NCBI GenBank assembly: GCA_022706175.1
Contig: JAKJDB010000173.1
Span: 1 to 6,342, forward strand
Direction of reading: 5' to 3'
Source: Candidatus Zhuqueibacterota bacterium
Lineage (GTDB): Bacteria > KSB1 > UBA2214
Length of the DNA: 6,342 nt
Part shown: one piece after another, positions 1-5,660 of the stretch
How the letters are laid out: the number at the start of each line of letters is the position of its first letter
How positions within the stretch are numbered: position 1 is the stretch's first letter
The notes under the pieces: model-generated
Databases searched by the model: none
What the model was told of the DNA's origin: nothing
What the model saw: only the letters and a program-made list of their open reading frames with translations
Translations under genes and position numbers: made by a program

Positions 1-612
1 ATCCGTGTTCTGTCGCGAGACCACCGCCAGGATCGCATCACCATCCGCAATGTCTCCGGCGTGTATCGCAGCTTTGGCTTTTATTTGAGCGCCTGGGATT
101 ACAAGGCAAAGGGCTATCAAGGAGAGTTTGGTCATATCTTTTTTGAAAACATAAATCTGAAACAGTCGCGTCAGGACTATACCTACACCGTTCCTTTTCT
201 GTTCAGAGTTTCAGGAAAGCACCAGGCTCTGCACCTCAAAAATATTCATTACTACAATCCGTCCGACAACCGCTATGTGCTGTTTGTGGAAGGACGGTCG
301 GACATTCCGGGTATCAGCGATACGCCGGCAGAGGTCGAAAGCCTGGTCATCGATGGCCTGCACATTCAGGACGATGCGGAACAGTCCCCACAGCAGCGGC
401 CTTACATTCAGATATCCGGAAATGTAAAAAATATGATCGTGCGCAACAGCCAGGTGCTGCGCACAGCGCAAAAGAGCCCGGTCGCCTTTCTGGCCGTGGA
501 CGGCGAATTCGGCAAAATCGATCAGCTGGCGCTGTTGCAGCTGCACTGCCGCAACGTGCAAGAAGTGGTTCGCGATCCAAACAACGCCGTCGCTGAAATC
601 ATTGAAAAATAA
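1..612 (+). CDS. Right-handed beta-helix protein (pectate lyase/GH28-like), C-terminal part, 5'-truncated by the window
   Basis: The reading frame is open from base 1 to a TAA at 610-612, giving 203 residues of a longer protein. The GTG at base 61 lies inside continuous coding sequence and is not the start. The visible part shows spaced rungs of alternating hydrophobic residues ending in Asn or Asp, such as ITIRNVSG, HIFFENINL, LHLKNIHYY, SLVIDGLHI and MIVRNSQVL. This periodicity is typical of parallel right-handed beta-helices (pectate lyase, GH28 polygalacturonase-like and related families). No catalytic residues can be assigned, because the active-site rungs of these families usually lie further N-terminal. 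Such proteins are often secreted and act on or bind polysaccharides, but the signal peptide region is outside the window. The gene converges on the minus-strand operon that ends at 1064. Fold class is fairly sure; enzymatic function is not. Confidence 0.7.
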   Translation: MRVLSRDHRQDRITIRNVSGVYRSFGFYLSAWDYKAKGYQGEFGHIFFENINLKQSRQDYTYTVPFLFRVSGKHQALHLKNIHYYNPSDNRYVLFVEGRSDIPGISDTPAEVESLVIDGLHIQDDAEQSPQQRPYIQISGNVKNMIVRNSQVLRTAQKSPVAFLAVDGEFGKIDQLALLQLHCRNVQEVVRDPNNAVAEIIEK

Positions 613-786
613 CCGGCCGGGCCTGCCTATTGCTGTGGCCATCAATTATTTTAATGCTCTATTGCAGCAAGGTTGACGAGCTCTGAAAAAAATGAATCAC
701 CGGCATCATCATCTTCTCATTCCGGCAGACCAACGCTCGAAAGGCGATATTCCGCAAAGGACCTTTTGTTAAGATTATCAAGGAAT

Positions 787-805
787 CCACGAGCTAATCT
801 CGTGG
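787..805. repeat. Perfect 7-bp inverted repeat (stem-loop)
   Basis: CCACGAG (787-793) and CTCGTGG (799-805) form a perfect 7-bp stem around the 5-base loop CTAAT. It lies at the left edge of a cluster of stem-loops in the convergent gap. Confidence 0.7.
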
Positions 806-806
806 C

Positions 807-863
807 AAGCAGGCGTCTTTTCGTTGCCAATAATCGCGGAGCTGGAGCTCCGCGCTCCTGCTT
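807..863. repeat. Nested inverted repeats: outer 7-bp stem enclosing a perfect 8-bp hairpin
   Basis: The outer arms AAGCAGG (807-813) and CCTGCTT (857-863) are perfectly complementary. Inside them, CGCGGAGC (835-842) and GCTCCGCG (847-854) form a perfect 8-bp hairpin with tetraloop TGGA. An imperfect direct repeat, GTTGCCAA (823-830) and GTTACCAA (867-874), brackets the inner hairpin. This compact nested architecture is typical of REP/MITE-like palindromic elements dispersed in bacterial intergenic regions. Copy number cannot be judged from one window. A run of five T (862-866) overlaps and follows the outer arm, so on the + strand the structure could also help end transcription of the beta-helix gene. 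Confidence 0.6.
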
Positions 864-948
864 TTTGTTACCAAGCTCCAAAGACTGTGAAACTGTTTGG
901 CTTCTGAATGGTGCTGCGTTTTTATTGCAATGTGGGATGCATAACCTC

Positions 949-1050
949 ACCCCTTCCTGTCACTACGAACGGAGCAGGAGTATCTGGGAATCGGTGCGTT
1001 CCTGAATGGAGTGAACAGCAGAGCAGGGTGGCTTGTGATGAGACTTCCCA
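949..1050. repeat. Degenerate REP-like dispersed repeat segment
   Basis: The segment around 958-990 (TGTCACTACGAACGGAGCAG, then AGTATCTGGGAATC) resembles the widespread intergenic repeat with a core like TCATTCCGAGC-GAGCGAGGAATCT seen in many environmental bacteria. It contains the direct repeat GAGCAGG at 972-978 and 1021-1027, and the inverted pair TGGGAA (985-990) / TTCCCA (1045-1050). The match to the known family is from memory and imperfect, so the family assignment is tentative. Confidence 0.4.
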
Positions 1051-1063
1051 CTTTGGCAAAGTG
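1049..1063. repeat. 15-base palindrome abutting the stop of the Lon-like/FG-GAP gene
   Basis: CACTTTGGCAAAGTG is a perfect palindrome about a single central G: 7-bp arms 1049-1055 and 1057-1063. It begins immediately after the TGA (1066-1064) of the minus-strand gene. As RNA it can form a 6-bp stem with a 3-base loop. There is no T-tract, so it is a weak terminator candidate at best. It could instead protect the 3' end of the transcript or belong to the neighbouring repeat. Confidence 0.4.
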
Positions 1064-3376
1064 TCAGTGAAGACCGGCGTGAGAGGGCACGGCTGTGCCG
1101 TAGGAGGCGGGAAAGGGAACCCATTCATTGCCGTTCCAGCGTTCAACCGGTAAAAGACGCTGCACGTCGATGCCGGTCAACGGCTTTTTGAACTGGGCCA
1201 AATATTGTGCAAATAAATAATCGGGCAGATCGTGGAGCGTTATGCTTTTTAGATCATCGGCCAGGAGATATGAATACATAATGAACTTTAGATCGTCCAG
1301 TATGCCATAGATCAGCCCGGCATTGCCGACATCGATGTTGATGGTGTTGCCAACGACCTCGATGACGCCAACGTGATCACGATGACCGCCGCGCTGCCAG
1401 AATGGAGAGGGTGGAAACCGCAGCAGCAGGCTGGGCCGGGTTGTGGGCAGCCCGGCCAGTATATAATTCGGATCAGATCTCGGCGCAGCGCCCTGAATCT
1501 CGTTCGCATGGAACACCGCCATCCAGGCGCGGCCGGTCTCATTGTCAAAGCCTCCGGCTAAAAATTCAGACTCGCCATCCTTGTCCAAATCAGCGGCCGC
1601 TGTTTCGATGATATGGCCCGCGTTCCAGAAAGCGCCTGCCAGCGTACCGCCAGGGCTGACCAGCGCAAGACACGACGGGTGGCTCTCATCGTGGGCAATG
1701 GCGACCAGCAGCGCTTTGGGCTGACCGGGTTTAAGCGGCGCTGATATTATTTTGTTGGTATGATAGCAGGCAGTGATCGAGTCGCCGGCCTGGGTTTGCA
1801 GGCCACGGCCCAGCCGCAGCGGCGGCCAGAGCAGCCTGCCTTTTGCCGAAAAGGCGTACAGCACGGCGCTGTGCTCAGGTTGATGGGATTCATGGGTGCC
1901 CAGGACGGTTTCGGCCTTACCATCGCCATTCAGGTCATCCACGAGAATGGTGCCGGCTTTGATCGTATAGGCGGGAGCGTGGGGTATGAATGCAAAGCGG
2001 TACTTCCACAGAGTGTGCCCGGCCTCATTGCGCGCGATCATCTGTTGGCCGCGAAAGATGAATTGAGCCGGCTTTCGATCAAACCAGGCCATTATGCCGG
2101 GCTGGTTGGCGAACACGAGTGCCATCAGAATAAAGACGATCAGAATTTGCAGAACTGGCCGGTTGCGTTTGCGGCGCAACAGCCCGTTGATCCGTCGGAC
2201 GTAACCCGGACGAGTCCACTCCACCAGATTGCGGTCCTGCACCGCCTGTTCCAGAGTTTCCAGCGGATGGAGCTGCAGCTGTCGCCGGGGATACCGTTGC
2301 TCCAGCTGCGCGTGGATGTGCATGGCTTCGGACCAGTTGGCGGCTGGAAGGTAGAGGCGGTCGACCGGGGAGAAAAAGGCGGCGTGAATTTTAGCGCGCA
2401 GGCCGGCCGCATCCACGGCGGTGATTCGGCCCGCCTGGTCGATGCCGCCGGTAACGGCTAAATTGGCGCCGATTCTGGCCGCCTGATGCTTATGAAAGCA
2501 ATTGAGCGCCGTGGTCCATGCCAGCAGAGCGGCGGCAAGACCAAGGGAGGTGCCGTTTACCTCCGTGGATTTTTCCTGGATCGAGTAATGAATGGCATAA
2601 TGCCATTTGGCCGCCGCATCGGGCAATAATTTGTGCGCTGCCTGAATGCCGTCTAAAAGCGTCCAATAGAGCGCATGTTTGCCGAAATAGATCTGATTGT
2701 TGAGCCGGCAGTGGTCCTCCTCGGCGTCCGCAGGCCGTTCTCGGCCAATGGCGTACAGCGGCATGAGCACACCGGCGTTGGCCTCCTTATTTGCCGATTC
2801 GGCAGCCTGGTCGATGAGCAGCATGTAAATCTTGCCGGCTGTAAACGCTCCTATCTGCTGTTCCCATTCCTGCAGGCTGTTGTGAACAAGATCGCGCAAA
2901 CTGGACGGTAATTGGGGCGCCAGTTCTCTGGCCATTTCTATTCTGCTGCGCAGCGGGACCGTGTCCTGGCTGGGGAGCAGACCGGCAAGGCGGGCGGCCG
3001 TTGCTTCATCGCCGGCATAGAGGGCGTGCAGAACCGCGGCGGCGCGAATGCGTTCCCCGGCAGCGTCGATCGCCTGTTCGTGCGGTTTGGCGAATGTCCG
3101 GAATCGCGGAATATCCTCGAGCCAGCGGGCGAGATCGTCGGGATCCCATCCCGATGACTCCAGTTCCCGGCTTAACTCGGCCAGTGCGGGCGCGAATTGA
3201 AGGTAATAGGAGCGAAAACGTTCAGGCTGCGGAAGAGCGGCGAGGCGCTGGAAAAAAGCGAAAAAGAGTCGGCGTTTGCGGCTGGAAGGGGCCTCGCCCT
3301 GCAGGCTGGAGGCCAGTTCCATGGCAGCCGCTTCCAGCTCGAGCAGGACTTGATAAGTGCCTTTTCGCGGGGACAT
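1064..3376 (-). CDS. Membrane-anchored Lon-type (S16) protease-like domain fused to an FG-GAP extracytoplasmic domain
   Basis: This is a 770-residue protein from the ATG at 3376. Residues 1-180 are helical. Residues about 255-365 match the Lon proteolytic (S16) fold: NGTSLGLAAALL places the nucleophile at Ser277, then LAVTGGIDQAGRI, then AGLRAK with Lys329 aligned to the Lon catalytic lysine. Both catalytic positions are kept, but there is no AAA+ ATPase. A basic stretch (RRINGLLRRKRNR, 394-406) precedes one membrane helix (about 407-424), predicting a cytoplasmic N-terminus and an outside C-terminus. Outside, two calcium-binding FG-GAP-type loops, DLNGDGKAE (481-489) and DLDKDGESE (596-604), suggest a partial beta-propeller. 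The last 100 residues form an unassigned module ending near RWNGNEWVPFP. I chose the ATG one base after the TGA of the upstream gene; an in-frame ATG at 3439 would overlap that gene, and neither has a clear Shine-Dalgarno. Domains are well supported; actual protease activity is unproven. Confidence 0.75.
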   Translation of the reverse strand: MSPRKGTYQVLLELEAAAMELASSLQGEAPSSRKRRLFFAFFQRLAALPQPERFRSYYLQFAPALAELSRELESSGWDPDDLARWLEDIPRFRTFAKPHEQAIDAAGERIRAAAVLHALYAGDEATAARLAGLLPSQDTVPLRSRIEMARELAPQLPSSLRDLVHNSLQEWEQQIGAFTAGKIYMLLIDQAAESANKEANAGVLMPLYAIGRERPADAEEDHCRLNNQIYFGKHALYWTLLDGIQAAHKLLPDAAAKWHYAIHYSIQEKSTEVNGTSLGLAAALLAWTTALNCFHKHQAARIGANLAVTGGIDQAGRITAVDAAGLRAKIHAAFFSPVDRLYLPAANWSEAMHIHAQLEQRYPRRQLQLHPLETLEQAVQDRNLVEWTRPGYVRRINGLLRRKRNRPVLQILIVFILMALVFANQPGIMAWFDRKPAQFIFRGQQMIARNEAGHTLWKYRFAFIPHAPAYTIKAGTILVDDLNGDGKAETVLGTHESHQPEHSAVLYAFSAKGRLLWPPLRLGRGLQTQAGDSITACYHTNKIISAPLKPGQPKALLVAIAHDESHPSCLALVSPGGTLAGAFWNAGHIIETAAADLDKDGESEFLAGGFDNETGRAWMAVFHANEIQGAAPRSDPNYILAGLPTTRPSLLLRFPPSPFWQRGGHRDHVGVIEVVGNTINIDVGNAGLIYGILDDLKFIMYSYLLADDLKSITLHDLPDYLFAQYLAQFKKPLTGIDVQRLLPVERWNGNEWVPFPASYGTAVPSHAGLH

Positions 3377-3377
3377 G

Positions 3378-4217
3378 TCAGTAGATATGGATTTTTTGCA
3401 GCTCTTCACCGGCTGGAATTTCCAGCACCGCCCGTCCATTCTGGGTGCAAGCCGTCAGCACACGCTTGTCGGTGATTCCTACGATCTCCAGCTCTTTCGG
3501 CTTGCCTCTGCGCATGGGCTTTTTGCAGAAAAGGGTGTACCTTGAGATGCCTTCGCTGCGGGCGATATCGAGTTCAAACTCTTCCTGTTGACGGCGAAGC
3601 CCGGTCAGCTCCCGGCCTTTCGACCGGTCTGCGAGTGGGTCCTGGTAATGGGTGAGATCAAAGGTGCTGTGCGGGCTGACGATCTGCACTTGCTCAAAGC
3701 GGCAGGATGGCTGTTCGCCGAAATCCACACACCCCTGGTTGTCGGTAAAACCGGCCAGCCGTCCCTGGTCCAGGACGACTTTGATGCCGGACGTGGCGGT
3801 TGCGGTCTCTGTGAGCAGGAAGAATTGCAGGTGGTGGGAGGCTTTATCGTAAAGCAGGCGGCCGATCATCCCCTTTTCGGGATTGGAAAAGCTGGCCACC
3901 GAATATCCGCCGGCTGGCTGCTCCCCCTGGGCAGCCAGCCGCGAAGCAACAATCCCCCCGGCGCCGGAAAGCGACATTGGTTTTAAGGTGGTTCTGTCGG
4001 CGTCCCCGACTTTCCGGACTTGATTTTTTTCAGTGCTCGTCAGCAGCGACGGTGTGAAGGTCCTCATTTCCTGATGCAGGGCCAGCCATAGCAGATATGT
4101 TTGCCGGCAACGGTCGCATGCGAGAAGGTGTTCGCTTTCGGCCGGGTCCAGGGCGGCATTTGCCAAGCTCATGCGCCCCAGGCGCTCTTCATCAAAGCAA
4201 CTCATCCCTTTTACCAC
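3378..4217 (-). CDS. Zinc-binding anti-sigma (ZAS/zf-HC2)-like soluble protein with C-terminal beta-rich domain
   Basis: This is a 279-residue protein. The N-terminus carries Cys7 followed by His30-x3-Cys34-x2-Cys37 (EHLLACDRC), the ligand pattern of the ZAS/zf-HC2 domain that lets anti-sigma factors bind and restrain sigma factors. Unlike most ZAS proteins it has no membrane helix: the region after the zinc motif is polar, so it should be cytoplasmic. Residues about 105-185 look beta-rich (HHLQFFLLTE, then GFTDNQGCVDFGE), resembling small Ig-like/regulatory beta domains with a T-D-x-x-G turn. A charged stretch (196-222) and a short beta-rich C-terminus (241-279) follow. The GTG at 4217 is preferred over the ATG at 4205, because AGGAG lies 6 bases before the GTG but 18 before the ATG. 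The gene follows the sigma-like gene by 43 bases and is followed after one base by the Lon-like gene. Zinc motif is clear; anti-sigma role is inferred from motif and context. Confidence 0.65.
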   Translation of the reverse strand: MVKGMSCFDEERLGRMSLANAALDPAESEHLLACDRCRQTYLLWLALHQEMRTFTPSLLTSTEKNQVRKVGDADRTTLKPMSLSGAGGIVASRLAAQGEQPAGGYSVASFSNPEKGMIGRLLYDKASHHLQFFLLTETATATSGIKVVLDQGRLAGFTDNQGCVDFGEQPSCRFEQVQIVSPHSTFDLTHYQDPLADRSKGRELTGLRRQQEEFELDIARSEGISRYTLFCKKPMRRGKPKELEIVGITDKRVLTACTQNGRAVLEIPAGEELQKIHIY

Positions 4218-4223
4218 TATTTA

Positions 4224-4228
4224 CTCCT
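4224..4228 (-). promoter_or_regulatory. Ribosome binding site deciding a GTG start
   Basis: On the minus strand AGGAG is followed by six bases (TAAATA) and the GTG at 4217. This is the only clear Shine-Dalgarno sequence in the operon, and it fixes the start of the zinc anti-sigma-like gene at the GTG rather than the ATG four codons downstream. Confidence 0.7.
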
Positions 4229-4242
4229 GACACCCTATCATA

Positions 4243-4256
4243 GCCGCGTTCGCGGC
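4243..4256 (-). repeat. GC-rich hairpin between the first two operon genes
   Basis: GCCGCG (4243-4248) and CGCGGC (4251-4256) form a perfect inverted repeat, giving a 5-bp GC stem with a 4-base loop in RNA. It sits in the 43-base gap just after the stop of the sigma-like gene and 14 bases before the Shine-Dalgarno of the next gene. No T-run follows. It may be an mRNA processing or stability hairpin that tunes the ratio of the two proteins, but that is inference. Confidence 0.45.
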
Positions 4257-4260
4257 GATT

Positions 4261-5283
4261 TCAGAAAAATTTTTCAATTTTTTGCTGCAACTCCTGCCGG
4301 AAAATGCGCAACAGATAATCGAATATGGCATGGATTCGTTTGGGATTGTTCATCAGGATCCCCACAGGCCAGTTTTTTTTCAGAAAAGTTCTGTCCGTCG
4401 CTGCGTCCTCCCCCTGAAGGGCGGCGCGGCTTTTGGCGGTCAGGGCCTGCAGAAGCGCAGCCGCCTCTGCCGGGGTCAATTTGCCTTTAAGGACATATTT
4501 GTTTAATAGTATGTTATCGATCTTGGCCAGGGTGTCGCCGATCAGCCTCGAATAGACCGGCCAATCCACATTCGCCTCCTCTGCAGGAGGAGACCCGGCC
4601 TGCAGCTCGTTTTGCTGATACGCGCGAATGACCTGCAGAACGGCTGCAACCGGCACAGCCAGCGGACCCTGGTAACTTTTCTCCAGCCGTTCGAACAGCA
4701 ATGGCAGCAGCTGCGACAAAGGATCCCGATTCTGCAACAACTCGGCGAGCAGCGCAGAGAGGAGCCGTTCATCCGGCTCGCGAAACGGGCCGTCGCTGCC
4801 GTTCCGGTAAAGGATGTAAAAACCGTCGAGGTAGCGCTTTAATTCCAGGTGCGGAGAAAGTTTGATCGCTGCCGCGAGCCGCCGCCGGAGCCGTGCGCCC
4901 TCGGGGTCGCGCTGGCGGTAGATGTGCGTCAATTGCTGCTGACTGCGATGAGCCAGCAGCCGCAATGTGGCGAGATAGATCTCTTCCCGGCCGGCGTCCT
5001 TGTCGATAAGCGGAAGAAAAAAAGCCTGCAGATAGCGGTACCGGCCTGACCGGTCCAGGCGAAACAGATCGGCGATGCAGTCGCTGGCCAGCTGCTCGAA
5101 TTCGATCTCCCGATGGGTCTCGCGGATACGCCGGCCCTGGCCTTCCAGGCTGCGCAAATAGGTGATGGTGAGGCGGATGAAAAGACGGGCGAGTTCTTCG
5201 ACCTGAGACGGCGTTATTCGGCCCCTACAGAGTTCATGTATCCGGATGAAAAGGCGGTTGATCTGTTCTTCCAGAGGTGGCAT
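4261..5283 (-). CDS. Conserved-looking helical protein, possible divergent sigma-factor-like regulator
   Basis: This is a 340-residue, nearly all-helical soluble protein, and I do not recognise a named family with confidence. Residues about 28-140 carry features reminiscent of sigma-70 region 2: a helix with FEQLASDCIADLF, then aromatic/basic YRYLQAFF, then a helix (YLATLRLLAHRSQQQLTHIY) running into a very basic stretch (ARLRRRL). The C-terminal part has a polar helical segment (KYVLKGKLTPAEAAALLQAL) and ends in a strongly helical basic tail (QELQQKIEKFF). No obvious helix-turn-helix is seen by eye. The sigma-like reading rests mainly on the next gene, which has an anti-sigma zinc motif. The ATG at 5283 is preferred; an in-frame TTG at 5295 would add four residues, and neither has a Shine-Dalgarno. 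It is the first gene of the operon. An alternative is a non-sigma helical partner protein. The coding status is fairly sure, the function is not. Confidence 0.55.
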   Translation of the reverse strand: MPPLEEQINRLFIRIHELCRGRITPSQVEELARLFIRLTITYLRSLEGQGRRIRETHREIEFEQLASDCIADLFRLDRSGRYRYLQAFFLPLIDKDAGREEIYLATLRLLAHRSQQQLTHIYRQRDPEGARLRRRLAAAIKLSPHLELKRYLDGFYILYRNGSDGPFREPDERLLSALLAELLQNRDPLSQLLPLLFERLEKSYQGPLAVPVAAVLQVIRAYQQNELQAGSPPAEEANVDWPVYSRLIGDTLAKIDNILLNKYVLKGKLTPAEAAALLQALTAKSRAALQGEDAATDRTFLKKNWPVGILMNNPKRIHAIFDYLLRIFRQELQQKIEKFF

Positions 5284-5416
5284 AGGCCGAGGCAAAAGGA
5301 ATAGAACCGCATAGGACGCGTCAAAAGCGTCGGTAATTACTGTGTCGGTTTTACGTCCATCACCAGGATAAATGATGCTGAAAATCAGTAGGCTGCCTGT
5401 TCGATGGTACAGGACG

Positions 5417-5442
5417 CCGGATCAACGTGCCGCTGAATCCGG
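5417..5442 (-). repeat. Second inverted repeat in the operon leader
   Basis: CCGGAT (5417-5422) and ATCCGG (5437-5442) are perfect 6-bp arms around a 14-base spacer. It could form a second leader stem-loop or serve as an operator. A chance occurrence is possible given the GC content. Confidence 0.3.
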
Positions 5443-5470
5443 AAGAAAAAGCGCCGGCCTGATGGTTAAG

Positions 5471-5488
5471 AAGGTTTTCGCAAACCTT
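5471..5488 (-). repeat. Perfect 7-bp stem-loop in the operon leader
   Basis: AAGGTTT (5471-5477) and AAACCTT (5482-5488) form a perfect 7-bp stem closing a 4-base loop. It lies between the candidate promoter and the first gene. On the minus strand it is followed by CTTAACC rather than a T-run, so it is a leader structure or weak attenuator rather than a clear terminator. Confidence 0.45.
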
Positions 5489-5537
5489 TAATGGTCGCGT
5501 CCATCGCCGACGGGACCGGCTGCACCGTTCCGGCAAA

Positions 5538-5543
5538 AATATA
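5538..5543 (-). promoter_or_regulatory. Candidate -10 element (TATATT) for the three-gene operon
   Basis: On the minus strand the sequence GTATATTTTTGCC contains TATATT, the most AT-rich promoter-like hexamer upstream of the operon. It lies between the hsdM end and the sigma-like gene. The position where a -35 box would fall is only a T-rich stretch (TTTTTT), so the call is weak. If real, the leader before the ATG at 5283 would be about 245 bases. Confidence 0.3.
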
Positions 5544-5559
5544 CAAAACCAAAGGCGGG

Positions 5560-5595
5560 AAAAAAAGCATTTTCTCTGCGGTGAACAGGCCGCAG
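5560..5595 (-). terminator. Possible terminator downstream of hsdM
   Basis: CTGCGG (5576-5581) and CCGCAG (5590-5595) form a perfect 6-bp stem with an 8-base loop. On the minus strand it is followed, after 9 bases, by a run of seven T (5566-5560). The delay between stem and T-run makes it a weak match to an intrinsic terminator. On the + strand the same stem is followed by GG and TTTTT, so it could also work in that direction. Confidence 0.35.
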
Positions 5596-5660
5596 GGTTT
5601 TTGTCCGCGCCCATGGCGGAAAGCGTCGCCTGCTGAAAGGGCAAGCCCAGGGCGATGAAA

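Larger units (their letters stand above)
613..1063. other. Non-coding gap between convergent genes, rich in inverted repeats
   Basis: These 451 bases separate the stop codons of two convergent genes. I see no credible gene. The open frames have no family resemblance, no supporting ribosome site, and run through hairpin arms, as frames crossing a palindromic repeat would. The stretch holds a compact cluster of perfect stem-loops at 787-863, a degenerate REP-like segment at about 949-1050 and a short palindrome at 1049-1063. No classical hairpin plus T-run terminator for either flanking gene is evident, so the stem-loops may end transcription from both sides without T-tracts. Confidence 0.7.
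5284..5660. other. Non-coding gap upstream of the operon (terminator, promoter and leader candidates)
   Basis: These 377 bases lie between the stop of hsdM and the ATG of the sigma-like gene, both on the minus strand. The only sizeable open frame (minus strand, 5644-5360) has an irregular, Arg/Cys/Ser-rich composition and no family resemblance, so I do not call it a gene. The gap holds, in minus-strand order, a hairpin with a delayed T-run, an AT-rich promoter-like motif, and two hairpins in what would be a leader. A small inverted repeat GACGC/GCGTC (5315-5319 and 5327-5331) lies 32 bases before the start codon. Confidence 0.6.

Noticed and set aside
61..63. GTG as a start codon of the beta-helix protein
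   Set aside because: The frame continues upstream to base 1 with a good beta-helix rung (ITIRNVSG), so the GTG is an internal valine.
211..645. Open frame of 144 codons antisense to the beta-helix gene
   Set aside because: The + strand frame has regular beta-helix rungs and is open to the window edge, so the antisense frame is a shadow.
613..660. Intrinsic terminator directly after the beta-helix gene
   Set aside because: Only weak GGCC pairings are present and no strong stem with a following T-run was found.
673..1005. Open frame of 110 codons on the + strand in the convergent gap
   Set aside because: It runs through the palindromic cluster and REP-like segment, its composition is Ser/Arg-rich as expected from translated repeats, and it has no recognisable family or ribosome site.
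1312..1548. Possible frameshift in the FG-GAP gene, because a second minus-strand frame is open here
   Set aside because: The main frame continues with plausible beta and helical segments to a natural stop at 1064, while the alternative frame is Ser/Pro/Arg/Cys-rich and shows no domain.
1760..2461. Open frame of 233 codons on the + strand
   Set aside because: It lies entirely antisense to the Lon-like/FG-GAP gene, whose domains are clear in the minus-strand frame, so it is a shadow frame of GC-rich coding sequence.
5315..5331. TTGACG on the minus strand as a -35 box close to the first operon gene
   Set aside because: No reasonable -10 hexamer lies at 16-18 bases downstream; only TTCCTT-like sequence is present, so a promoter there is not supported.
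5360..5644. Open frame of 94 codons on the minus strand between hsdM and the operon
   Set aside because: Composition is irregular with many Arg, Cys and Ser, no motif is recognised, and it spans the promoter-like motif and leader hairpins.
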